A DNA stretch of 32,564 bases from Ferrovum myxofaciens (GTDB lineage Bacteria; Pseudomonadota; Gammaproteobacteria; Burkholderiales; Ferrovaceae). This document shows, one piece after another, positions 16,587 through 23,531 of the stretch. Positions within the stretch are counted from its first letter, which is position 1; each line of letters begins with the position of its first letter. The notes below the pieces were generated by a model. It had not been told where the DNA came from, searched no databases, and saw nothing but the letters and a program-made list of their open reading frames with translations. The DNA is taken from positions 1 through 32,564 of the forward strand of contig NZ_JPOQ01000079.1 in assembly GCF_000735045.1 (NCBI RefSeq), given 5' to 3'. Position numbers and translations under genes: made by a program.

Positions 16587-17884
16587 GGGGCGTGTTGATC
16601 CGGGTGTGAGGGAAGGGAACCGGAGCCGGTGAGGACGGCAGACAAGACCTGAATCATCCAGTTCAGTTCATGTTTTTGCAGGCTTTGGTGGCAAGGGAAT
16701 TGAAAAATGCGGCGCGAATAATCTTCACTGATAGGGCAGGTGCCCTTTTCCATTTTATCCCATAAAAATTCACCAAAGCGTATGATCGGGACCCCGGCAA
16801 ACTTGAGTTTTCCAAATACGGCCAGGGGCTGATCCATGACCAGGGGAAAGACATGGGGGACGATCCCTTCGGGAAGATGAGGGAACAAGGGATGACAGCC
16901 GGGAAGATTGACACTGGCTTCCAGAAGAGTTTGATAATTTTCCCGTCTTTTTTCGACGATGAAGGAAAGGGAAGATTTTTCAGTGACCCAGCGTGCCCAG
17001 AGAGAACCGGAAAGGGTGGTGCGTTTGGGATCGAAGCCCGAATGAAAGGGGGCGGGAACGAAATCTTCCGGAGTCGGAGCGTCTCCAGATTTGTGGGGCG
17101 GAGCGAGGGAAGGCGGTTCTGACCTGAGGCGTTGGACCAGCCAGTCCTTGAGGTGAAAAATATTTTTGAACAAGGCGTTGAAGGATCCAAGTCGTCCGTA
17201 GGTGCTGGCATATTCCAACGTATTGACCACCGCCTTCAATTCTTCGGACAAACTGGGCGCACGGGTTTTAATGGTGTTCAGAGGATGACGGAAAGAAACC
17301 AGACAGCCCCCTTCGTTGAGCGGAAAAAATTTCCAGGTGCTGCCGATGGCATAGTCGCCTTGGGTCCCCACCGGGCATCCCTCCGTTTCGCCAAAGAAAG
17401 CATGGGCGCAATCTTCGATGAGGATTAGATCGTGGGCATCGCACCAGGCGCGAACAGCCTGCAGGGGTTGCAGGAAACCAAAGAAATGGGGCACCAGGAC
17501 GACGCGGGTGGCGGGGGTGCGACGCTGTGCCATATCCTCCAGATCCACGGTGGTATCGGCGCGAATCCGGTAGAAAATCGGAATGCCGCCTTCGGCAAGA
17601 ATGGGTTCGATCATGGCACCGCAATGGTAGGCGGGGACGAGAACTTCCTTACGACCGGACAGACCGATATGGCGCAGGGCTAGGGCAATGGCCAGACTTC
17701 CCCGGTTCACCGGGCGCTGGTACGGGGCATCCCGCAAACTGGGCGGAGACGGGCTTCCTTTCGAAGACCCGGCCAAAGCGAGCAGATCGAAGACGGGTTG
17801 CTTGGGGATATGCTCTGGCGGTGTGAAGGTCATTCGGTCTGGATGGGAACTATGGTCGTATGCCCTGGGAACGGATGGCGGCAT
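16583..17884 (-). CDS. DegT/DnrJ/EryC1/StrS-family aminotransferase
   Basis: 433 residues of the PLP-dependent DegT family, which aminates keto-sugars on nucleotides. The PLP lysine is K185 in GSTWKFFPLNEGG, D158 in LIEDCAHAF would hold the pyridine nitrogen, and VLVPAYHCGAMIEPI matches the N-terminal pocket segment. The family's GxHxxP segment is hard to see in the C-terminal third, which is atypical. The ATG at 17884 gives a Pro/His-rich extension; an internal ATG at 17833 is an alternative, and neither has a good Shine-Dalgarno sequence. First gene of the aminotransferase-acyltransferase-prsK operon. The sugar substrate is not known. Confidence 0.8.
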   Translation of the reverse strand: MPPSVPRAYDHSSHPDRMTFTPPEHIPKQPVFDLLALAGSSKGSPSPPSLRDAPYQRPVNRGSLAIALALRHIGLSGRKEVLVPAYHCGAMIEPILAEGGIPIFYRIRADTTVDLEDMAQRRTPATRVVLVPHFFGFLQPLQAVRAWCDAHDLILIEDCAHAFFGETEGCPVGTQGDYAIGSTWKFFPLNEGGCLVSFRHPLNTIKTRAPSLSEELKAVVNTLEYASTYGRLGSFNALFKNIFHLKDWLVQRLRSEPPSLAPPHKSGDAPTPEDFVPAPFHSGFDPKRTTLSGSLWARWVTEKSSLSFIVEKRRENYQTLLEASVNLPGCHPLFPHLPEGIVPHVFPLVMDQPLAVFGKLKFAGVPIIRFGEFLWDKMEKGTCPISEDYSRRIFQFPCHQSLQKHELNWMIQVLSAVLTGSGSLPSHPDQHAP

Positions 17885-17939
17885 AGTCCAGATCAGAAGT
17901 TGCCGTCATTCAATGGTTTGATTGTACCAGTTTTGAAGA

Positions 17940-17960
17940 GGGGCCAGAAACTCTGGCCCC
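17940..17960 (-). terminator. Hairpin after the PEP-CTERM gene
   Basis: A perfect 9-bp stem with a 3-nt loop (GGGGCCAGA-AAC-TCTGGCCCC) lies 40 nt beyond the PEP-CTERM stop codon and about 55 nt before the aminotransferase start. The run after it on the minus strand (TCTTCAAAA) is only weakly U-rich, so termination may be partial. It probably separates the highly regulated PEP-CTERM transcript from the operon downstream. Confidence 0.55.
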
Positions 17961-17999
17961 GGGACTTGTTATTTTTTGGGTGGACTGGAGAAGGCGTAA

Positions 18000-18704
18000 T
18001 CAGGCAATGGAGTCTTGCAAGCCGGAAGATACCCGTCCTGTGAGCTTGAATTTGCGTGCGCATAATCCCAGACCCAAGGCACCAATACCTACAAGGAGGA
18101 GGCTGCCGGGTTCGGGAACGTTGATGGTGGCCGGCGGGGCTGAGAAGGCACCGGTATATCCCAAAGTTCCCGCATTGTCGATAAATGTCAGGCCAAGGGA
18201 AGAAGATGTGGGTGAAATGTTATTACCGGTGTCCACCATTGTCCCAAGAAAGATGACAGACATCGAAGATACGTTGCCAGAAGAATTTCTGTTGAGGACA
18301 CTCTCTGAACTGGCGGAGAAGTAGAATGCATCTCCGTTGGTGGCAGTGATCCCAAGAAGGTTGGATATCGCGGTGCTATTATTCCCGATAGTAAGAGGAT
18401 AAGTGCCATTAGGCACACTGTTTCCTATATATCCTAGAGTTCCTCCGAATCCAGGTGTCAGAATACCATCAAAATAATTTGGGTTGCCAAATGTTGTGGT
18501 ATTCACTTGGGATACTTGTATCGGGTTCTCTAATACAACAGAAGTTGCCGTGTCGATGCCGCCACCATTGGGGGAAAATGATGCGACTCCATAGCCATTG
18601 AAGGAAAAAGAACCGTTGAGCGGGATCGGATTGGCCAGCGCAGAAAGAGGCGCGACGGAGAGGGCGCACAAGGCCAGAGTGGCAAGTCGTTTCTTTTGGG
18701 TCAT
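18000..18704 (-). CDS. PEP-CTERM sorting-domain protein
   Basis: 234 residues. A signal peptide (KKRLATLALCALSVAPLSALA, cleavage before NP at about residue 25) leads a low-complexity Ser/Asn/Gly/Thr-rich mature region with few charges, as in secreted matrix proteins. The PEP-CTERM signal is at the C-terminus: VPEP (196-199), a hydrophobic stretch GSLLLVGIGALGLGL and basic ARKFK. The protein then continues for 13 more residues after FK, a longer tail than usual. The family is thought to be cleaved and transferred by exosortase, and the polysaccharide operon is the expected partner. The exosortase is not in the window. A GAGGA box precedes the ATG, and a sigma-54 promoter lies about 60 bp upstream. 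Two GTLGYxG segments recur (around residues 88 and 179). Confidence 0.9.
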   Translation of the reverse strand: MTQKKRLATLALCALSVAPLSALANPIPLNGSFSFNGYGVASFSPNGGGIDTATSVVLENPIQVSQVNTTTFGNPNYFDGILTPGFGGTLGYIGNSVPNGTYPLTIGNNSTAISNLLGITATNGDAFYFSASSESVLNRNSSGNVSSMSVIFLGTMVDTGNNISPTSSSLGLTFIDNAGTLGYTGAFSAPPATINVPEPGSLLLVGIGALGLGLCARKFKLTGRVSSGLQDSIA

Positions 18705-18764
18705 GATGAATCCTCAAGAAAATTGGGGTTGAAAAGCATTTACGGCTAACTTGCCGAAATAATA

Positions 18765-18780
18765 AGCAATATCTATGCCA
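18765..18780 (-). promoter_or_regulatory. Sigma-54 (-24/-12) promoter of the PEP-CTERM gene
   Basis: Read on the minus strand the site is TGGCATAGATATTGCT. It matches the RpoN consensus TGGCACG-N4-TTGCW in all core positions: GG and GC are present with the correct 10-bp interval, and TGGCA and TTGCT are exact. The predicted transcription start is near 18754, giving a leader of about 50 nt to the ATG at 18704. The gene for the sigma-54 activator PrsR lies 5 kb away in the same window. Confidence 0.8.
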
Positions 18781-19020
18781 ATAGTTTTAATGCATTGGTA
18801 TAAAACAGATTGTACTTTATCCCCATCTATAGATATCGTTGATGTGTAAAAAAACCTGACATCTTTTCTGTAATATAAAAAAAAGTGAAACTATTTGAAC
18901 ATCAGTTTTATTTTCAAATTAAAATCAATCATAAAATGAAAATATTTGAAAGTCCCTGATTTTTTCTCAGTTAACGAATTAATTTGCGTGCAATTGGCTG
19001 CCCGTTGCCTGGGCCGTAAA
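18781..19020. other. AT-rich non-coding region upstream of the PEP-CTERM gene
   Basis: About 240 bp that are far more AT-rich than the rest of the window (runs such as TAAAAAAAACC and TATAAAAAAAAGTG). No credible gene is seen. It lies where upstream activator sites and a DNA-bending site for a sigma-54 promoter would be expected. Visible elements are a 10-bp palindrome ATCTATAGAT at 18825-18834 and, on the minus strand near 18949-18961, AATCAGGGACTTT, which misses the IHF consensus by one base. Neither is strong evidence of binding. Confidence 0.4.
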
Positions 19021-19032
19021 ACCTCAGGGACG

Positions 19033-19084
19033 GGTATGCGGGTATCTCCTGGTATATGCTTTGATATATTCTTTCGTAGGGTAT
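19033..19084. repeat. GGTAT iterons and dyad, possible VapBC operator
   Basis: GGTAT occurs four times on the plus strand (19033, 19041, 19051 and 19080), and an inverted repeat TATAT-N6-ATATA (19053-19068) overlaps the -35 box. VapB-VapC complexes generally bind repeats around their own promoter, so this is a plausible autoregulatory operator. The assignment is inferred from position. Confidence 0.35.
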
Positions 19085-19089
19085 ATAAT
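19061..19089 (+). promoter_or_regulatory. Sigma-70 promoter of vapBC
   Basis: TTGATA at 19061-19066 and TATAAT at 19084-19089 are separated by exactly 17 bp, a near-consensus sigma-70 promoter. The start would fall near 19096, about 29 nt before the vapB ATG. Confidence 0.8.
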
Positions 19090-19124
19090 ATTTGTCATTC
19101 ATCGGCGTAATCAAGGGAATATCC

Positions 19125-19385
19125 ATGAGCCAAGTAGCCAAACTGTTCCTCAACGGTCGAAGCCAGGCGGTACGCTTGCCCGTTGCCTATCGGTTCGATA
19201 CCAAGGAAGTTTTCATCCGTCAAGATGCTGAAACCGGCGATGTGATCTTGTCGCGCAAGCCCATGGACTGGGACGGTTTTTTCTCTGCGCTCCAGGGTGT
19301 GGACGGGCCCGTTGATTTTCTCGATGCGGAGGAGCGCGACCAGGGGACGCAAAATCGTGATCCCTTCGAGGGATGGCGCGAATGA
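19125..19385 (+). CDS. vapB: VapB-type antitoxin
   Basis: 86 residues. The N-terminal segment AKLFLNGRSQAVRLPVAYRF is the classic AbrB/MazE-like swapped-hairpin DNA-binding domain of VapB antitoxins, and the acidic, flexible C-terminus (about 50-86, DFLDAEERDQG) would wrap around the toxin. The ATG at 19125 is chosen because the family begins a few residues before KLFxNGRSQAVRLP; an upstream in-frame start at 19092 would lie on the promoter start site. It neutralises VapC and represses the operon. The stop codon overlaps the vapC start in an ATGA. Confidence 0.92.
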   Translation: MSQVAKLFLNGRSQAVRLPVAYRFDTKEVFIRQDAETGDVILSRKPMDWDGFFSALQGVDGPVDFLDAEERDQGTQNRDPFEGWRE

Positions 19386-19780
19386 AACGATATATGCTCG
19401 ATACCAACACGGTGAGTCATCTGCTCAAAGCCCATCCGACCGTTGCTCGTCGCATGGTGGAGGTGCCAATGGCTTCCCTGTCCATCTCGGCCATCACTGA
19501 GGGAGAACTTCTTTTGGGCCTGGCGAAGCGACCGGAGGCAAAGCGGCTCCATACCGCTGTGCGGGAATTTTTACGGCGTGTCGATGTGCTGCCCTGGGAC
19601 AATGCCATTTCGGAGCGTTACGGAACGGTACGGGCCGATATGGAGGAGCAAGGCAATATACTCGCGCCGCTTGATCTGCTGATCGCCGCGCATGCACTCA
19701 GTAAGGGCGCGATATTGGTGACCAATGACCAGGCTTTCGGTCAGGTGGCCAACCTCCTTCTCGAAGATTGGACAAATTGA
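19382..19780 (+). CDS. vapC: VapC-type PIN-domain ribonuclease toxin
   Basis: 132 residues, the usual size of a VapC. PIN-domain acidic residues are in place: D7 in MLDTNT, E40/E42 in ITEGEL, D98 in LDLLIAAHAL and D116 in VTNDQAF. These bind Mg2+ and cleave RNA, in studied cases often initiator or other tRNAs or rRNA. The ATG at 19382 overlaps the vapB stop (ATGA), typical of translational coupling. All catalytic residues are intact, so the toxin looks functional. It lies 24 nt before trpG/pabA, which may therefore receive transcription from the vapBC promoter. Confidence 0.92.
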   Translation: MKRYMLDTNTVSHLLKAHPTVARRMVEVPMASLSISAITEGELLLGLAKRPEAKRLHTAVREFLRRVDVLPWDNAISERYGTVRADMEEQGNILAPLDLLIAAHALSKGAILVTNDQAFGQVANLLLEDWTN

Positions 19781-19804
19781 TAACCATCAAAATGGTATGA
19801 AAAT

Positions 19805-20380
19805 ATGTTGCTGATGATCGACAATTATGATTCTTTTACCTATAACCTGGTCCAGTATTTCGGGGTCCTGGGTCAACAGGTGGAAGTATTTCGCAACGAC
19901 CAGATCACCCTGACCGAAATCGAGCGCCTGGCCCCGGACTATCTGGTTGTTTCTCCGGGTCCTTGCAGTCCCCGGGAAGCCGGGATCTCTGTGCCGGTGA
20001 TCCAGCATTTTGCGGGCAGGATTCCCCTGTTGGGCGTCTGTCTGGGGCATCAGGCCATGGGATTTGCCTTTGGTGGCGAGGTGGTGCGGGCCAAGACCCT
20101 CATGCATGGCAAGGTGTCCCCTGTGTTTCATGAAGGGCAGGGTCTGTTTCGTTCTCTTCCCAATCCCTTTCAGGCCACCCGATACCATTCTCTGGCGGTG
20201 CGTCGGGACACGTTGCCTGACTGTTTTGAAATCACGGCCTGGACGGAAGATGGAGAAATCATGGGCATGCGTCACCGCGAATTTGCCATGGAGGGGGTGC
20301 AATACCATCCCGAATCCATTCTCACCGAGTTTGGTTACGACATGCTCAGGAATTTTCTGGAAAATCCCGGGGGGCGTTGA
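19805..20380 (+). CDS. trpG: Glutamine amidotransferase of anthranilate / aminodeoxychorismate synthase
   Basis: 191-residue class-I glutamine amidotransferase that releases ammonia from glutamine for the chorismate-using large subunit (TrpE and/or PabB). The N-terminus [19 protein letters not shown] is diagnostic. The triad is C79 in GVCLGHQ, H168 and E170 in [10 protein letters not shown]. TrpG and PabA cannot be separated by sequence here, and many bacteria use one protein for both. Neither trpE nor trpD/trpC is adjacent: the upstream neighbour is the vapBC module and the downstream neighbour is convergent rsmA. The Shine-Dalgarno is poor. Its last 35 bp overlap the end of rsmA on the opposite strand. 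Confidence 0.92.
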   Translation: MLLMIDNYDSFTYNLVQYFGVLGQQVEVFRNDQITLTEIERLAPDYLVVSPGPCSPREAGISVPVIQHFAGRIPLLGVCLGHQAMGFAFGGEVVRAKTLMHGKVSPVFHEGQGLFRSLPNPFQATRYHSLAVRRDTLPDCFEITAWTEDGEIMGMRHREFAMEGVQYHPESILTEFGYDMLRNFLENPGGR

Positions 20381-21146
20381 ACACCTTCGAGAGTTGGCAG
20401 AACTCTTCCAGGCTGAGGGTTTCGGCACGGCGTTGGGGATCGATGCCCAGCGCGTCCCAGGCATCTGCCGGGAGGGTTCCTTTCAAGGTGCTGCGCAGCA
20501 TCTTGCGGCGTTGCGAAAACGCCTGAGCAACGACCCGGGACAGGGCGACGGGGTTACACTCGGGACGTTCGTGGGGCAACTTGGGAATGAGCCGCACCAT
20601 GGCAGAGTCCACCTTGGGGGGCGGCGTAAAAGCCTGGGGCGGGACCTCGAGTAGGGCTTCCATATGGAAGTGATACTGCAGCATGACCGAGAGACGTCCG
20701 TAATCCGAAGTGTCAGGCGCGGCCACGAGACGATCCACCACCTCCTTCTGGAGCATGAACAGGGCATCTTTCAGGGCGGCGGCATGGGGTATCAGATGAA
20801 AGAGGAGCGGAGTGGAAATGTTGTAGGGCAGGTTACCCAGCAGTCGCCAGGCGTTGCCGAACTGGGCAAAATCCACCGTCAGGACGTCCTGGGGAACCAC
20901 GGTCAAGCGATCCTGGGCCGGGTGACGGCGCCAGCGTTCCACCAGATCCCGATCCAGTTCGATGAGCGTCAGAGTCATCCCCCGTTCCAGCAGCGGGAGG
21001 GTCAGCGCTCCCAGGCCCGGGCCGATCTCGATGATTTTATCCGTGGGTGCGGGAGCCAGAAGGCGCAAGATGCCTTCGATGATCCCTTCATCCGTCAGAA
21101 AATGTTGACCAAACCGTTTGCGGGCGCGGTGCGTGGAGGGGTTCAT
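20346..21146 (-). CDS. rsmA: 16S rRNA dimethyladenosine transferase (KsgA)
   Basis: 266 residues (E. coli 273). It methylates two adjacent adenines (A1518/A1519) near the 3' end of 16S rRNA during late 30S assembly. Motifs: [10 protein letters not shown], the SAM-binding [21 protein letters not shown] and the catalytic NLPYNIST, then the C-terminal KVDSAMVRL and [12 protein letters not shown]. It overlaps pdxA by 4 bp (ATGA) and is the last gene of the lptD-surA-pdxA-rsmA operon, an arrangement found widely in beta- and gammaproteobacteria. The 3' end overlaps trpG convergently. Confidence 0.96.
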   Translation of the reverse strand: MNPSTHRARKRFGQHFLTDEGIIEGILRLLAPAPTDKIIEIGPGLGALTLPLLERGMTLTLIELDRDLVERWRRHPAQDRLTVVPQDVLTVDFAQFGNAWRLLGNLPYNISTPLLFHLIPHAAALKDALFMLQKEVVDRLVAAPDTSDYGRLSVMLQYHFHMEALLEVPPQAFTPPPKVDSAMVRLIPKLPHERPECNPVALSRVVAQAFSQRRKMLRSTLKGTLPADAWDALGIDPQRRAETLSLEEFCQLSKVFNAPRDFPENS

Positions 21147-22132
21147 GGGGTACCCTGAGCCAGGGATCGGGCCAGGGCCAGGGCGGCCTGAAGGCTGCCT
21201 GGGTCCAGATTTCCCGTGCCCGCCCGGTCCAGAGCAGTGCCGTGATCCACAGAGGTGCGCAGGATAGGTAATCCCAATGTGATATTCACTCCGGATCCGA
21301 AGCTGGCCCGTTTGAGAACGGGAAGCCCCTGATCATGGTACATGACCAGGACGGCATCGCTGCCTTCCAGGCGCTCCGGAAGGAACAGGGTATCGGCGGG
21401 AAAAGGACCCTGGGCATCAATGCCTGCGGCTTGGGCGCGCGCGATGGCGGGGCTGATGACGGTGATTTCCTCCTGTCCCAGATGACCGTTTTCTCCTGCA
21501 TGGGGGTTTAGTCCGGCCACCAGAATACGGGGAGAAGGGCAGCCAAAACGAAACTTCAACTCGTGGTGGAGAAGGGTGAGGGTTTTATCCAAAACTTCCT
21601 GGGTGATGGCCGAGGGAACCTGACTGAGCGGGAGATGGGTGGTGGCCAGGGCCACCCGCAGTCCTCCCCCCACCAGCATCATGACCACATGGGACACTCC
21701 GAGTCGGGCGGCCAGATATTCCGTATGTCCGGTGAAGGGAATTCCCGCTTCGACGATGACGCTTTTTTGCAGGGGAGCAGTGACCAGTGCAGCCAGGTGT
21801 CCCGCCTGACAGGCATCCGTCAGGCTGTCCAGGGCATTCAGAACTGCGCGGCTGTTGCGCGGCTCCAGGTGTCCCGCACGGGCGGGTACCACCAGGGGGT
21901 GATGCCAGAGCAGCGGGCGCCGGGGGTGGGGAAGGGTTCCCTCCCAAGGGTCGACCTCGAGAAAGGGGTAGGGCAGGCCCAGCAGGCGGGCGCGGGCGCG
22001 CATCAGGGTGGCATCGGCTGCGATGACCAGAGGGGCGTCAGGGAACTGGTGCGCCAGTTGCAGGCAGAGGTCCGGACCGATGCCTGCCGGTTCCCCTGCG
22101 GAAATTCCTATGGGAAGAGGATCAGTGGTCAT
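21143..22132 (-). CDS. pdxA: 4-hydroxythreonine-4-phosphate dehydrogenase
   Basis: 329 residues, the same length as E. coli PdxA. It oxidises 4-phosphohydroxy-L-threonine with NAD(P), and the product decarboxylates spontaneously for use by PdxJ in vitamin B6 synthesis. Visible landmarks are ISAGEPAGIGPDL at the N-terminus, the metal-binding GHTEYLAARL, NPHAGENGHLGQEE and VMYHDQGLPVLK, and a final VDHGTALDRAGTG. It overlaps surA by 11 bp and rsmA by 4 bp. Confidence 0.96.
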   Translation of the reverse strand: MTTDPLPIGISAGEPAGIGPDLCLQLAHQFPDAPLVIAADATLMRARARLLGLPYPFLEVDPWEGTLPHPRRPLLWHHPLVVPARAGHLEPRNSRAVLNALDSLTDACQAGHLAALVTAPLQKSVIVEAGIPFTGHTEYLAARLGVSHVVMMLVGGGLRVALATTHLPLSQVPSAITQEVLDKTLTLLHHELKFRFGCPSPRILVAGLNPHAGENGHLGQEEITVISPAIARAQAAGIDAQGPFPADTLFLPERLEGSDAVLVMYHDQGLPVLKRASFGSGVNITLGLPILRTSVDHGTALDRAGTGNLDPGSLQAALALARSLAQGTP

Positions 22133-23531
22133 CGAGGCGAATGTCTACAAAGGCTTGATCGCGCAGTTGGCGGACCCATTCTTCGTAGGCTTCATCGGCT
22201 TTTCGGGCACGTAGTCCCTGGCGTGCAGCCATTTTTTTGCCGTCCTCCGAATCGCTGGCCTGACGTACCTCGATCAACTGAACGAGGTGCCATCCCATGG
22301 GAGTTTCAAAGGGTTGACTGACCTCTCCGGGTTTGAGGGTCTTGATGACTTTTTCAAACTGCGGCAGGGTGGAGCCCTCCGAGATCCAGCCAAGGTCTCC
22401 CCCGCGATTGCGACTTTCATCTTCCGAATTGAGAGTCGCCAACTTGGCAAAGTCTTCACCCCCCTGAATCCGTCCGGAGAGCCCCACGATCTTGGCCTGA
22501 GCATCCTTGGGATTGGTTTCCGGGGTGATTCTGACCAAAATCTGGCGGACGTGATACTGATTGACGTTGGCAATGGCATTGGGCGTTCGCCGATTGATCA
22601 CCTGAATGATGTGAAACCCGTTGGGGCTGCGTAAAATTTCACTGTGTTCGCCCGGTTTCAGCTTGCTGGCGGCTTCCACGAAGAGAGAGGGCAGACGGGT
22701 ACTGGGACGCCAGCCCAGGTCGCCGCCGGTCAAGGCATCGGGAGATTCGGAATAGGCCGCTGCGGCCTGGGAGAAAGGCATCCCCTTATCCAGTTGGTTC
22801 ATGGCTTCCTGAATCTTTTTCTGCCGTTCCTTGATGACGGAAGGTGGGGAATTTTCGGGGACGGTGACTAAAATATGCGCGAGATCATACTCATCCGGGG
22901 TTGAATTCCCCTGGTTTTTTTCCTTTGCCAATTCTTCATTGACCTCGTTGTCGGACACGAAGATGCGATTTTCCACTTCCCGTTCGCGGACTTGGGAAAG
23001 AATGATTTCATTGCGAATCTCTTCACGAAATTTGGTCCAGGTCAAGCCTTCCTTTTCCACCTCTTCCTTGAAGCCGGAAAGGGTCAGTTTATTCTGTTCG
23101 GCCAGACGGGCCATGGCTTGATCCAGTTGGGTATCGTCGACCTTGATGCCCGCATCGTAGGCATACTGGAGTTGGACTTCATCCATGATCATTTTTTCCA
23201 GGATCTGGTGGACCAGAATGGCCTGGTCCGGTAGTTGGACCCCCTGGCGACGCAGTTGGGAGGTAATCATGGCCGTGCGTTCATCCAGTTCCGACTGGGT
23301 GATGATGTGGGTATTGACGACAGCCACGATTCGATCCACCACCGGATGATGGGTCTCCTCGTCGGTGGGGGTGTCGGAAACATCCGGTTTGTCCGCAGGC
23401 GGGGGCGTCAGGGGGGCGGCTGCCGGGGTTGCTGTGACAGGTGTCGCTGCAGAGGCCGGCACGGAGGTCTCTGCAAGGACAAGGCGACAGGAGAGCAACA
23501 ACATCAATAGGGCACAAAGGCGATACATCAT
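22122..23531 (-). CDS. surA: Periplasmic chaperone / peptidyl-prolyl isomerase SurA
   Basis: 469 residues, about 40 longer than E. coli SurA. A signal peptide ending near VLAE is followed by a Pro/Ala/Thr-rich linker (about residues 23-55) that accounts for the extra length. The SurA N-terminal chaperone domain comes next (VVDRIVAVVNTHIITQSELDER), followed by two parvulin domains: one with YDLAHILVTVPE ... GGDLGWRPSTRLP, the second with YHVRQILVRITPE ... GGDLGWISEGSTLP. It escorts outer-membrane proteins, including LptD, to the BAM complex. It overlaps lptD by 4 bp and pdxA by 11 bp. Confidence 0.96.
   Translation of the reverse strand: MMYRLCALLMLLLSCRLVLAETSVPASAATPVTATPAAAPLTPPPADKPDVSDTPTDEETHHPVVDRIVAVVNTHIITQSELDERTAMITSQLRRQGVQLPDQAILVHQILEKMIMDEVQLQYAYDAGIKVDDTQLDQAMARLAEQNKLTLSGFKEEVEKEGLTWTKFREEIRNEIILSQVREREVENRIFVSDNEVNEELAKEKNQGNSTPDEYDLAHILVTVPENSPPSVIKERQKKIQEAMNQLDKGMPFSQAAAAYSESPDALTGGDLGWRPSTRLPSLFVEAASKLKPGEHSEILRSPNGFHIIQVINRRTPNAIANVNQYHVRQILVRITPETNPKDAQAKIVGLSGRIQGGEDFAKLATLNSEDESRNRGGDLGWISEGSTLPQFEKVIKTLKPGEVSQPFETPMGWHLVQLIEVRQASDSEDGKKMAARQGLRARKADEAYEEWVRQLRDQAFVDIRLDDH

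Noticed and set aside
18971-19153. Open frame of 60 residues on the minus strand between the PEP-CTERM gene and vapB
   Set aside because: It runs antisense through the vapBC promoter and start, has no Shine-Dalgarno sequence and no recognisable motif; it looks like chance.
18999-19188. 12-bp direct repeat TGCCCGTTGCCT at 18999-19010 and 19177-19188, the second inside vapB
   Set aside because: Only 12 bp long, with no similarity extending on either side; probably chance rather than a vapB remnant.
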